Part shown: one piece after another, positions 44,840 through 53,776 of the stretch
Numbering within the stretch: position 1 is the stretch's first letter
Layout: the number at the start of each line of letters is the position of its first letter
NCBI GenBank assembly: GCA_964421595.1
Contig: CAYQXY010000012.1
Span: 53,976 to 117,975, forward strand
Source: PXAP01 sp964421595
GTDB lineage: Bacteria > Bacteroidota > Bacteroidia > Bacteroidales > PUMT01
Direction of reading: 5' to 3'
DNA length: 64,000 bases
Position numbers and translations under genes: made by a program
Notes under the pieces: model-generated
The model's input: only the letters and a program-made list of their open reading frames with translations
Told to the model about the DNA's origin: nothing
Database searches by the model: none

Positions 44840-45385
44840 ATGAAAGGAAAATCACCCTGCCAGAGTGAACTGAACCTCTTCGAACCGATACTCAGGCAAA
44901 CAGTAGAACGTAATCATCCATTGATTATAATGGGTGAAATTTTCCCCTGGAAATTAATTGAAACAGAGTACTCATCACTCTATTCTGACAAGGGGGCACC
45001 GGCAAAACCAGTAAGGTTAATGGCCGGGTTGCTTATTCTTAAGCATATTTTCAGTGGAAGTGATGACGGCATTGTTAATGAGTGGAAAAGAGATCCTTAT
45101 TTTCAGTATTTCTGCGGAGAAAATATCCTTACCGTTAAATTACCATGTGACCCGAGTGATCTTGCTCATTTCAGAAGACGTATCGGTCATCAGAGACTGA
45201 TCAGGCTCATGTACCTGTCAGCTACCTTTCAGAAGAAGTCCGGTGTAGACAGGCTGAAAATAGACTGGGAAATCAAACCCGGCCAGGACCAGTTTTCCTA
45301 TGAAGTAGACAGGGGCTTCTATCAAAACCTGCGCAGGACATTTTCAGGACTTGCCGATACTTTCTCCAGAATCCTTAGCCACTGA
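44840..45385 (+). pseudogene. Truncated IS5-like transposase
   Basis: From the ATG before KGKSPCQSELNLFEP the frame gives 181 residues. It has the N-terminal DUF772-type region of IS5-group transposases: IMGEIFPWKLIETEYSSLYS, PVRLMAGLLILKHI, WKRDPYFQYFCGE and LAHFRRRIG. The DDE catalytic domain should follow but is missing; after about residue 120 the sequence jumps to a short unrelated-looking tail (KSGVDRLKIDW, LRRTFSGLADTFSRIL) that may be a fused distal fragment. No terminal inverted repeats were found. The frame reaches 144 bases farther upstream, but without coding character. Confidence 0.75.
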
Positions 45386-45764
45386 AAATGGCAGGAGGCC
45401 AAAAATTTAAAACTCTGCTCGTTAAGGTTTTCTGATCATGCAGGGGTTACCCATGCTTTCTTCCCACAGATCGATCACCCATGGTTTATACATTACAGTT
45501 TATGTGCCCCGGCTAAAGGGACTGAGCTGGCTGACTGCTGTTCAGAATAATTTTTGATTGTTAAGTGCTTTTTTTAAGCGGTGATATACTTTTTAAACAG
45601 TATAGAAATATCCGATAGTTGTTGAGCATTAAGGATATATATATCGAAATCTTTTCCGGGACTATATTGGTTTATCATAAATCAGTTTAACAAATCTGTG
45701 GTAAATTTTGTTAACTGTTTTTAGAATTGCTATACTGACGAAATAGTCTTTTAAAATATATCCA
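45386..45764. other. Intergenic region with repeat copy 6
   Basis: About 380 bases between the transposase remnant and egtD. It contains a short inverted member of the intergenic repeat family; the remainder is AT-rich and likely holds the egtD promoter. Confidence 0.6.
45467..45513 (-). repeat. MITE-like intergenic repeat, copy 6 (short, inverted)
   Basis: On the minus strand it reads GGGCACATAAACTGTAATG then TATAAACCATGGGTGATCGA, matching the right half of copy 5. It lies about 80 bases downstream of the transposase remnant. Confidence 0.65.
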
Positions 45765-46772
45765 ATGATCAACCAAAAAAACTATATGAATTCTGAATTC
45801 AGTAAAAACGGTAATGAGCTGGTTGTAACTGAGTCAGATTTTGCAACTGACACATTTAAAGGACTTTCATCAGTCAGGAAATATCTTCTGCCAAAGTATT
45901 TCTACGATGAAACCGGCACAGGAATATTCCAGAAAATCATGAACATGCCCGAATACTATCCCACTGCTTGTGAGCATGAGATATTTACCACCCATAAAGA
46001 ATATATGTCAGATATTTTTAATAAGGGATCTGAAAGATTTGATCTGATTGAACTTGGATCGGGTGATGGGGTTAAAACCAGGATACTTCTTCAGAAACTT
46101 GTCGAGCAGCGATCAAACCTGAGGTTTGTTCCAATAGATATTAGTCCCACTGCAACTGCAGAACTTACAGGATCGCTGAAGAAAAGTTTACCCGATTTGC
46201 TGGTTGAACCATTGACCGGTGATTATTTTCATTTAACAGACAGAATTAACGGTTCATCCCGGAAAGTTATCCTTTTCCTTGGCTCAAATATTGGCAATTT
46301 CCCTGACGAGGAACTTGATCTTTTTCTGCAACAGCTTTCCGGAATAACCAATCGGGGAGATAAGGCCGTAATTGGGTTTGACCTTAAAAAATCACCGGCT
46401 ACTATAATGAGTGCATATGATGACCACCGTGGACTCACAGCTAAATTCAACCTAAACCACCTTAGCAGGATAAATCGAGAACTTGATGCAGATTTTGACT
46501 TGCAGATGTTTGAACATTTTACAGAATATAATCCTGCTTCCGGCGCATTAAACAGCTATCTGATTTCAAAAGCCGAACAGAGGGTATTTGTTGAGGCATT
46601 GGGGCAAAGTTTTTTATTTAAAAAGTGGGAACCCGTTTTCATGGAGCTTTCCCGTAAGTTTGAATTTGAAACGATTGAAAGACTGGCTGCTGATTATGGA
46701 TTTGAGATCGAACGGCATCTTACCGACCGGCTTAACTATTTTACAGACTCAATATGGACTAAAACAAGTTAG
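45765..46772 (+). CDS. egtD: EgtD-like L-histidine N-alpha-methyltransferase
   Basis: 335 residues. A SAM-dependent methyltransferase of the EgtD family, which makes trimethylhistidine (hercynine) in ergothioneine synthesis. Landmarks: PKYFYDETGTGIFQKI and MPEYYPTACEHEI at the N-terminus, SAM loop LIELGSGDGVKT, LGSNIGNF with the conserved substrate-site Asn, SAYDDHRGLTAKFNLN, and MELSRKF near the end, which preserves the Glu-x-Ser pair that binds the histidine imidazole. A second ATG 21 bases downstream is an alternative start. It is followed 4 bases later by an FMN reductase. No egtB is visible in the window. Confidence 0.88.
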   Translation: MINQKNYMNSEFSKNGNELVVTESDFATDTFKGLSSVRKYLLPKYFYDETGTGIFQKIMNMPEYYPTACEHEIFTTHKEYMSDIFNKGSERFDLIELGSGDGVKTRILLQKLVEQRSNLRFVPIDISPTATAELTGSLKKSLPDLLVEPLTGDYFHLTDRINGSSRKVILFLGSNIGNFPDEELDLFLQQLSGITNRGDKAVIGFDLKKSPATIMSAYDDHRGLTAKFNLNHLSRINRELDADFDLQMFEHFTEYNPASGALNSYLISKAEQRVFVEALGQSFLFKKWEPVFMELSRKFEFETIERLAADYGFEIERHLTDRLNYFTDSIWTKTS

Positions 46773-46776
46773 ATTT

Positions 46777-47349
46777 ATGGAAATCAGTATTGTTTACGGA
46801 TCGGTCAGAAGCGCACGCAAGGGAATAGTAGCTGCACGGTACCTTGAAAAACGTCTGCGCGACAGAGATACAGTGATCCACTTTATTGATGCGCTGGAAT
46901 ATAAACTCCCCCTGCTGGATAAAATGTACAAGGAATATGAAGAGGGTACAGCGCCTGAAAATATGGAGGAGGTTGCCGGTATATTCAAAAGATCTGATGG
47001 GTTTATTATTGTAACCGGGGAATATAATCATGGTTTACCACCTGCACTTAAAAATCTCCTCGATCATTTTCAACATGAATATTATTTCAAACCTGCTGCT
47101 ATTGCTTCATATTCGGCTGGCCCGTTTGGTGGCGTACGGGCATCGGTCCATTTAAGGGCAGTTCTTGGTGAACTTGGCATGGCCACAATTTCAACGATCC
47201 TGCCTTTCCCGGGAGTGGGTAATTTGTTCAGTGATGAATTAATTCCAAAGAATGACATTGTAGAGAAATCTGCTAAAAAGTTTTTAGATGAGTTTTTCTG
47301 GTATGCAGAGGCCCTGAAAAAACAAAGGGAGAAGGGACTGCCTTTTTAG
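46777..47349 (+). CDS. NADPH-dependent FMN reductase-family protein
   Basis: 190 residues from the ATG at MEISIVYGSVRSARKG; the open frame extends far upstream into egtD, but that part is out-of-frame coding of the neighbour. A flavodoxin-like fold is shown by the FMN phosphate loop VYGSVRSARKG, the middle GFIIVTGEYNHGLPPALKNL (the classical EYN..ip..lKN loop) and YSAGPFGGVRAS. Such proteins reduce quinones, azo compounds or FMN. Coupling to EgtD is by position only (4-base gap). Confidence 0.88.
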   Translation: MEISIVYGSVRSARKGIVAARYLEKRLRDRDTVIHFIDALEYKLPLLDKMYKEYEEGTAPENMEEVAGIFKRSDGFIIVTGEYNHGLPPALKNLLDHFQHEYYFKPAAIASYSAGPFGGVRASVHLRAVLGELGMATISTILPFPGVGNLFSDELIPKNDIVEKSAKKFLDEFFWYAEALKKQREKGLPF

Positions 47350-47377
47350 GATCTTAATATGATCAGTTCAGAAGCCT

Positions 47378-48151
47378 TTATTCTTTCATTAGCTCAGGTA
47401 ACAGTTTGTCTTTTACCCATTTGAATTCAGGTTCAAATTCCAGTGCTTTAATAAACGTGAGTCGGGCCATTGACCTGTTACCTGTTTCGTTGTAGCTTCT
47501 GCCAAGTCCGACCAGAGTATTCAGATACAACCAGCGTTGATTATCCATCATAGTGCTTTCCAGAAGAGTAGCTGCACGACTGTAGCTTATAACAGCTTCT
47601 TCTTTTGATCCCCCCAGTGCAGAGGGAGCATAATACATTGCATTCCCATGCTCTATCCATGCCGAAGGATTGTCAGGGTCGTGATCAATTGCCATGTTTA
47701 TAAGATTCATGCTTCGTCTTCCCCAGAATACAGCCCTCCATGGCGCCATTGATATGCGGTAGGCATACATTGCAGCCTGAAGTGCATACGACGATGATAC
47801 ATATTTCGGAATTTTTGCTAACTCCTCAAGAGATTCTTCTGCCAGTGAGATATGCCTCCTTGCCTCCTCATTATTGCCGGTACCCAGACTAAAACCAATA
47901 TACCCATATCTGGCCAGGGTCAGATCATACAAAATCTCAATATCGTTTGAATTCTTATACGTATTTTCAAGAATCGATATTGCCTTCTCCCATAAATGCA
48001 TCTCTTCACTTATGAAAGCCTGGTATATCATTTCATTCGGGTTGTCAGTTAAACCTGAACCCCTGGCAGACCCGACGAAACCTGAAAAAATTAGCAGCAT
48101 CAACATTGGCCTGTATAATTTTCTGTTCAAACGGCAGCAGAGTAATCTCAT
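47378..48151 (-). CDS. Exported TPR-repeat protein
   Basis: 257 residues. A signal peptide (about 1-32) precedes helical repeats of TPR character across about 38-250: FISEEMHLWEKAISILENTY, AIDHDPDNPSAWIEHGNAM, LVGLGRSYNETGNRSMARLT and ALEFEPEFKWVK. It is likely a periplasmic protein-interaction module. No enzyme domain is present. It converges on the FMN reductase gene across 28 bases. Confidence 0.75.
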   Translation of the reverse strand: MRLLCCRLNRKLYRPMLMLLIFSGFVGSARGSGLTDNPNEMIYQAFISEEMHLWEKAISILENTYKNSNDIEILYDLTLARYGYIGFSLGTGNNEEARRHISLAEESLEELAKIPKYVSSSYALQAAMYAYRISMAPWRAVFWGRRSMNLINMAIDHDPDNPSAWIEHGNAMYYAPSALGGSKEEAVISYSRAATLLESTMMDNQRWLYLNTLVGLGRSYNETGNRSMARLTFIKALEFEPEFKWVKDKLLPELMKE

Positions 48152-48296
48152 ATTTGGCAGTTGGTATAATAAAATTAATAATCATTAAATTGTGCTGAGC
48201 AGTAAATTCATATTCAGTATTTGAATACCGATAGATCACTTTTAAAAACAGCCATTATTAAAAATGTGCAGCAGAACTGCTCCCCTGATCACTACC

Positions 48297-49415
48297 TCAG
48301 GGCTGATAAACATTTCTTCCTTTCCATATAAGCAATTGTCTGTGTTTCTTCCGGAGTGCCGCAAAGATCATCAGGCACAATGATATCTGCTGTAATGGAG
48401 CAAGGATGATATTATGCAGTGCAGATTGACGGCTGATAATGGATATGATCATCCTGTTCACCACAATAGCAATGAGATATAAATAAACATGAAGAGGTGG
48501 GAGAAACATAAGGGCCGGAATAAACCCGAAAGTTGTAACCAGTGCGAAAATTACAGCTATCGGTCCGGAACCTCCAAAAAAATCAATTACATTTTTAGAA
48601 AAACCTGCTATTGCATCATGAAAATTTGAATACATACGGCATGATATTTCATTGTTGCCAAGTATGGTGTGCGTACGCAGTTTTAATTTCTTCATAAGCC
48701 TGAATATTTCGATGTCTTCCACCATTTTTCCTTTAACCCTTTTGTGGAAGCCGAATTTATGATAAATATCTGCCCTGAAAAGCATAAATTGTCCATTTGC
48801 CGCTGAAAATGAAACCATACCTGATATCCTTGTTAGGATGAGCGGTAGCAGTCCCAGTAAAATCCAGTTCATCAATGGCACCGTTATTTTTTCACCAGTT
48901 GAAACTGTTATCTGCCTCGGAAACATAGAAAGAAGGGACAGATTGTGTTTATCCATATGCGCCATGCTGTTTCTCAGCAGCGAAGGTTTAACCCTGACAT
49001 CGGCATCCAGGTATAGCAGATAATCTCCCATTGCCATCAAAGAAAGCTGGTGGCATGCATAAGTTTTACCTATCCATCCGGGGGGCAGTGCAGTGCCGTT
49101 TATCATTTTTATCCTGCTGTCGGTGTTCATCTGTTTTTTTATTACCTGAACGGTATCATCATCGGAGTTGTCATCATACACAATTATTTCGAATCTCTCA
49201 AAGTCCTGTTTCACAAGGTCGGTAAGAAGCAAGCCGATGTTCTGTTCTTCATTTCGCGCAGGTATCAGTATGGAAATAAAGTGGCCGTCATCGTCGGTTT
49301 TTAATCTGTTTCTTTTTTTCCAAGTTTTGAGCCATTGCCTGGTAAAGGTATTGGTCAGGCTTACACTCAGCCGTAACAATAGGAATCCGTAAATAAACCA
49401 CGCAAGCCAGATCAT
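48297..49415 (-). CDS. GT2 glycosyltransferase, carotenoid (CruG-like)
   Basis: 372 residues: an N-terminal TM (about 3-20), a GT-A domain with ISILIPARNEEQNIG, DDNSDDDT and the metal-binding DADVR motif (about 128), followed by two or three C-terminal TM helices (about 285-350). Processive and carotenoid GT2 enzymes share this plan. Its start overlaps the acyltransferase gene by 4 bases, and a CruF-type hydratase gene comes first in the operon. In organisms with CruF, the partner CruG glycosylates the tertiary hydroxyl; I infer that role here. The sugar is unknown. Confidence 0.8.
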   Translation of the reverse strand: MIWLAWFIYGFLLLRLSVSLTNTFTRQWLKTWKKRNRLKTDDDGHFISILIPARNEEQNIGLLLTDLVKQDFERFEIIVYDDNSDDDTVQVIKKQMNTDSRIKMINGTALPPGWIGKTYACHQLSLMAMGDYLLYLDADVRVKPSLLRNSMAHMDKHNLSLLSMFPRQITVSTGEKITVPLMNWILLGLLPLILTRISGMVSFSAANGQFMLFRADIYHKFGFHKRVKGKMVEDIEIFRLMKKLKLRTHTILGNNEISCRMYSNFHDAIAGFSKNVIDFFGGSGPIAVIFALVTTFGFIPALMFLPPLHVYLYLIAIVVNRMIISIISRQSALHNIILAPLQQISLCLMIFAALRKKHRQLLIWKGRNVYQP

Positions 49416-50032
49416 TGCTGCATTTTTTGTTTTTCCAGGCTTCTTAAATAGAAATTATTATAACTTTTTTCGACATCATAAAAATCAAGATCCTCAGATT
49501 TATGATAGTTTTCTATATACACATATAAAGAAGGTTTTCTATAGGAGAAGTAATCAGTAAGGCTGGCCATGAATATTATTTGTACCGGTCGGGAGGAATT
49601 CTTTACGATCCTGAACCATCCTTTCCGGAATTTAATGTCGGTAGTATATTGTGAATGAATCCGCCCCTGGGGGAAGAGAACCAGCATATTCCTGCTATCC
49701 GTCAATATCTCTTTAGCATAGTTTAATGATTCCGGCGCTGACCTTTTACCGGGATTTATGGAGAATGCCCCAAGCCGCCTGAAAAAGATGATCCTGCGCA
49801 GTTGATCTTCAAGCATCATTATATGGAACCTGCGTTTGAAGCACCTCAGGTTTATTTCGTAAGGGAAAAACCCATCCCACCAGCTTATGTGGTTGCATAT
49901 TAATAGTATTGGCCACCCCTTGTCGTCGAATGTGCCTTTTAATATAATTTCCCTGAAGTCCTTCCTCAGTATATACCGGAAGTAATTCCTGAAAAAAAGA
50001 CGATGCAGCCATGTATGCTTTGCCCTGATCAT
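49412..50032 (-). CDS. PlsC-like acyltransferase of the carotenoid cluster
   Basis: 206 residues of the lysophospholipid acyltransferase fold. The first motif is divergent: LLICNHISWWDGFF gives NHxxxxD (canonical HxxxxD), then FPQGRIHSQY corresponds to the FPEGTRS motif with Gln for Glu. Overlap of 4 bases with both neighbours shows translational coupling to the CruF-like hydratase and the glycosyltransferase. Acyl-glycoside carotenoids such as salinixanthin need an acyltransferase after glycosylation, which is the role I infer. Confidence 0.8.
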   Translation of the reverse strand: MIRAKHTWLHRLFFRNYFRYILRKDFREIILKGTFDDKGWPILLICNHISWWDGFFPYEINLRCFKRRFHIMMLEDQLRRIIFFRRLGAFSINPGKRSAPESLNYAKEILTDSRNMLVLFPQGRIHSQYTTDIKFRKGWFRIVKNSSRPVQIIFMASLTDYFSYRKPSLYVYIENYHKSEDLDFYDVEKSYNNFYLRSLEKQKMQQ

Positions 50033-50670
50033 ATAAACCGGTAAATAATATTCAGAGAAAGGATAAAACCAGCCTGAATGGCAAACAATCCATTTGCAAT
50101 CCTGTTCTGCTGCCTTATATTAAAAGCATGCAGAAGTGAAAAGAAAATAACTGAAATTATAAACCATGCAGCATAATTCTGGAACGGTATTACTCCTCCT
50201 GACCAGCTCCACATATTCATCCTTATAGCCACTGGTTCAAGTATTATGTCATATATTACCATCAGCAGTGCACCGCCTGTAATCTGCAACCAGGCAGGCC
50301 ATTTGCTTTTTAACATTATATGATAAATGAAGTAAGTCAGCATAAGCCAGTTAACACCTATAATAAGCGGAGAGTCGAAAAGCTTAATGCCCAGAACATG
50401 ACCATATTGATAGTCTCCGAAAATCAACCCTGTATATACCCCTGCTACTTCCACCAGGAAACCGGAAATGGCAATAAGAAGATAGATCACAATATGACTT
50501 GCCGTCCAGGGTTTATGAAAAATTATTATAAGAACAATATTCATGAGAAGGGTATAGGGAGTAAGTCTTTCGATATATAACTTAGTCGCCGCTACTGAAA
50601 GCAATACGATTCCCACCATGTAAAAAATTAAAAGAATGGCAAGTATTTTACGGTGATCAGGCAAATTCAT
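50029..50670 (-). CDS. cruF: CruF-type carotenoid 1',2'-hydratase
   Basis: 213 residues, about seven TM helices. It matches the carotenoid biosynthesis/DUF422 family: GFLVEVAGVYTGLIFGDYQYG and GVNWLMLTYFIYH, then ILEPVAIRMNMWSWSGGVIP, which are the signature stretches of CruF. The enzyme adds water to the psi-end double bond to give a tertiary alcohol that can be glycosylated. First gene of a three-gene coupled operon; the desaturase gene lies 183 bases upstream on the same strand. Confidence 0.85.
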   Translation of the reverse strand: MNLPDHRKILAILLIFYMVGIVLLSVAATKLYIERLTPYTLLMNIVLIIIFHKPWTASHIVIYLLIAISGFLVEVAGVYTGLIFGDYQYGHVLGIKLFDSPLIIGVNWLMLTYFIYHIMLKSKWPAWLQITGGALLMVIYDIILEPVAIRMNMWSWSGGVIPFQNYAAWFIISVIFFSLLHAFNIRQQNRIANGLFAIQAGFILSLNIIYRFI

Positions 50671-50853
50671 TTTTATAGGAATGGATTGATTTAATTTTCT
50701 TTTTGGGTTATCCGGGTTTACTATGAAACCTGCATAATTTTACTATGGTTCCAGCTTGCCATTTAAACCATTTTTTTCTGGGCTTGTTCAATGTGCACTG
50801 TTAATTTTGATCTGATTTTCGGGTCATTGGTATCTGTTGGTGTGTCAATTATC

Positions 50854-52332
50854 TCAGATTGACTGAAGTGGCCTGATCTCTTTATCAATTATCTTTACTG
50901 AAGCCAGACTCAGTGGTATACCGCCACCCGGATGTACACTGCCTCCCGTGAAGTAAAGGTTCCTGTACTTTCTGCTGAAATTTGGGTGCCGGTTAAACGC
51001 CGAGAACATGTTGTTGGAACTCAACCCATAAAGCGATCCCTTATAGGAGCCTGTTTCTTTTTCAATCGTCGCCGGATCAAGTGTCCTTTCAAAAAGAATG
51101 GACTTCTCTATCTCAATTCCCAATACCCGGTCGATCCTTGCAATTATGCTCTCCCTTGCTTTTGCAATACTTTCGCCGGTTATCCTGTCGGAATTTTCAG
51201 GCGCATTGATCATCACATACCAGTTTTCCGATCCTGTTGGTGCATCAGATTTGACAACTTTCGAGCTAATGTATATATAAACAGTAGGATCGGAAGGTAT
51301 TATCCTGTGATCGAACAAATCTGTAAACTCATCTTTATAATTTTCGGAAAAAAGGACATTGTGAAGATCAAGCTGTGTTGTTGTATTAATCCCCCAGAAG
51401 AATATCAGGGCCGAGGTTGATCGCTGATCTTTCGTCAGGCTTGCCGGAATATCTCCCGAAGGCATAAGATCGCGGTACAGCAGATTCACATCTAAATTAC
51501 TTACAATAATATCTGCCGGCATAAATGAATCATCTGTATTGATTCCCCTTGCTACGCCATCTTCGATGACTATCTCCCTGACCTTCGTGTTCATCATAAA
51601 CTTTACTCCCTGTCTTTCAGCCAGTGAGGTTAGCGATGCTGCAATGTCATACATCCCCTTTGCAGGAAAGAATGACCCGAGTGTATGTTCAAGATGGGCA
51701 ATTATATTAAGGGTGGCAGGAGTCTTGTAAGGGTTTGAACCATTATAAGTTGCAAAACGGTCGAACAACTGAATAATACGTTTGTTTCTGAACCAGCGGG
51801 AATTTCTTTTATGCATGCTTATAAATGGATCGAGTTTCCATGAATTCAGAAGAGTATTCAGAAATTCCCGTGATTTAAAATTTTCTGCCTTGTGAAGCGA
51901 GCTGAAAAGAAATGACCGTGCCGTAAGATCATATAATTGTTTGCTTTTTTGAAAGAACTTCTTTAGCCGGTCAGGTTGTTCACCCGTCTGGCTTCTCACC
52001 TCTTCCATGAATTTATCCCGATCTGCCCATGCATTAATTACGCAACCATCATCCCAGAAGTATTTGCACGATTTGTCCAGTTTGCTGTAATTAAAAAACT
52101 CAGACGGATCTTCCCTGCACAAAAGAAACAGTTCATCAATTAGTCCGGGCAGGGTAAGCAACGACGGCCCCCTGTCAAACCGGAAGCCGCTTTCACGGAA
52201 TTCGGAAATTTTCCCTCCGGTATTTGCTGCCTGCTCGACGATTGTAGTCCTGTAGCCCTTTTTTGCTAAACGAATTCCGGAAGCCAGACCCCCGATACCT
52301 GCACCCGTAACTATTGCAGTTTTCACTGGCAT
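50854..52332 (-). CDS. Carotenoid desaturase (CrtI/CrtD family)
   Basis: 492 residues. The Rossmann FAD loop GAGIGGLASGIRLAKKGY is followed by GGKISEFRESGFRFDRGPS, the standard CrtI N-terminus. The C-terminus GGSVHPGGGIPLSLASVKI is the CrtI/CrtD/CrtN signature. Whether it desaturates phytoene (CrtI) or the 3',4' bond of a hydroxylated carotene (CrtD) is not decided by eye. Absence of a neighbouring crtB phytoene synthase and presence of cruF favour CrtD. It lies 183 bases upstream of cruF on the same strand, probably one pathway unit. Confidence 0.85.
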   Translation of the reverse strand: MPVKTAIVTGAGIGGLASGIRLAKKGYRTTIVEQAANTGGKISEFRESGFRFDRGPSLLTLPGLIDELFLLCREDPSEFFNYSKLDKSCKYFWDDGCVINAWADRDKFMEEVRSQTGEQPDRLKKFFQKSKQLYDLTARSFLFSSLHKAENFKSREFLNTLLNSWKLDPFISMHKRNSRWFRNKRIIQLFDRFATYNGSNPYKTPATLNIIAHLEHTLGSFFPAKGMYDIAASLTSLAERQGVKFMMNTKVREIVIEDGVARGINTDDSFMPADIIVSNLDVNLLYRDLMPSGDIPASLTKDQRSTSALIFFWGINTTTQLDLHNVLFSENYKDEFTDLFDHRIIPSDPTVYIYISSKVVKSDAPTGSENWYVMINAPENSDRITGESIAKARESIIARIDRVLGIEIEKSILFERTLDPATIEKETGSYKGSLYGLSSNNMFSAFNRHPNFSRKYRNLYFTGGSVHPGGGIPLSLASVKIIDKEIRPLQSI

Positions 52333-52626
52333 AATATAAAGTATTAAATGAAAAGTTAAGTTATTGCTAATTTAGAGGTTTTCTGCGATCTGTGTATAAA
52401 TTCTGCTCAAAATTGCCTGTTTTAAAATATTTGGTCAATTTTTATTATTTTTACATGACATTTATCATCCATGTCAATTCATGACCTGCCCTTGAAGAGT
52501 CGGGGGCAATTCTCTGATTGACCCTGCTTCCCTAATATCCTGATTTGCCAGGGGATGTAAAACTGCTACAGGAGAGCCGGTATTTATTTAAATGCTTGGA
52601 AATAATCTTGATATAAAATATTAATT

Positions 52627-53457
52627 ATGGAATTGTTAATCGGTAATTACCGCATTGCGATACTTGGAGCCGGGAATATTGGCCTTTCAATAGCAAAAGG
52701 ACTGCTTCATTCGGGACTCTTTGAGCCGGGAAAAATTTGTCTTACCAGGAGAAGGATCCATCTGCTGTCATCTGTTGAAAAATCAGGAATACTAATTACC
52801 AGAGATAATACCGAAGCCGTCAGGAATTGTGATATAATAATAATCGCTGTTGAACCACAGCAAATAACAGGATTGCTGAAAGAGATAAAACCATTTCTTG
52901 TCTCTGAAAGGCATACAATCATTTCAGTGGTAACCGGTGTGAAGATAAATCAGATTGAAGAGTTTGCAGGAAAGGAAATACCAGTTGTCAGGGCAATGCC
53001 AAATATTGCCATATCTGTGGGTGAATCAATGACCTGTCTTGCGGGAAGAGAATCTAATGGGAACAGCCTTGGAATTGCAGGCAGGTTATTTGACCTGGTA
53101 GGGAGAACCCTAATAATAAATGAGGAGGAGATGATTGCAGCAACAGCAATCGGGGCATGTGGTGTCGCATTCTTTCTCAGGGCGATACGAGCGGCCTCCC
53201 AGGGAGGTATAGAAATTGGATTACAGTCTGAACATGCCTTAAACATAGCAACACAGGCAGCCAAAGGTGCAGCATCACTGTTATTGTCTGCCGGCAGTCA
53301 TCCCGAACAGGAAATAGATAAGGTTACTACCCCAAAGGGATGCACTATTGCCGGATTGAACCTGATGGAATATGAGGGATTCAGTTCGGCCATGATCAAG
53401 GGTATTACCTTGTCGGCGCAAATGGCAAATAAGTTGTATACCGGTGACAAAGATTAA
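52627..53457 (+). CDS. proC: Pyrroline-5-carboxylate reductase
   Basis: 276 residues, catalysing the last step of proline synthesis. The nucleotide loop IAILGAGNIGLSIAKGLLHS is close to the N-terminus. VVRAMPNIAISVGESMT and the C-terminal HPEQEIDKVTTPKGCTIAGL, EGFSSAMIKGI are the family hallmarks (GGTT/PGGTTxxGL region reads TTPKGCTIAGL, slightly divergent). Encoded alone with about 290 featureless bases upstream and a repeat copy downstream. Confidence 0.93.
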   Translation: MELLIGNYRIAILGAGNIGLSIAKGLLHSGLFEPGKICLTRRRIHLLSSVEKSGILITRDNTEAVRNCDIIIIAVEPQQITGLLKEIKPFLVSERHTIISVVTGVKINQIEEFAGKEIPVVRAMPNIAISVGESMTCLAGRESNGNSLGIAGRLFDLVGRTLIINEEEMIAATAIGACGVAFFLRAIRAASQGGIEIGLQSEHALNIATQAAKGAASLLLSAGSHPEQEIDKVTTPKGCTIAGLNLMEYEGFSSAMIKGITLSAQMANKLYTGDKD

Positions 53458-53513
53458 ATTATCTTAAATAGTTAAAGAATATGGTGTCGTGGTACAGGTT
53501 TTGATAAATAATT

Positions 53514-53727
53514 TCATGAATCTCCCACGAACCAGGGCACACAAAAAGAAATGAATTCTGCATCTGACCAATATTGCAAGATGAACTTGATTATGCATGC
53601 AGAATCGACCGCAGGTCAATAATCCATGGGTGATTCATCGGAATTAAAATACTGAATATGAATTACCTGAAAAATATAATTAATTGATTATTAACCTGAT
53701 TAACCTGCTTTTTACAGATGAAATAAA
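53514..53727 (+). repeat. MITE-like intergenic repeat, copy 7 (full length)
   Basis: Left terminal repeat TCATGAATCTCCCAC and right terminal repeat CATGGGTGATTCATCG (53625-53640) are imperfect inverses enclosing about 125 bases with all internal landmarks, including GAATTCTGC near the left and GCATGCAGAATC near the right, which can pair. The adjacent tail GAATTAAAATACTGAATATG and TGATTATTAACCTGATTAAC is shared with copies 3 and 4. It fills the space between proC and the YqgE-like gene. Confidence 0.88.
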
Positions 53728-53776
53728 ATTTCATAATTGTCTAAAAATTAGTTAAATTGTCATTAAAATATTCGAT

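Noticed and set aside
46588..46776. Upstream extension of the FMN reductase frame
   Set aside because: It overlaps the conserved C-terminus of egtD in another frame; the flavodoxin-like fold starts at the ATG at 46777.
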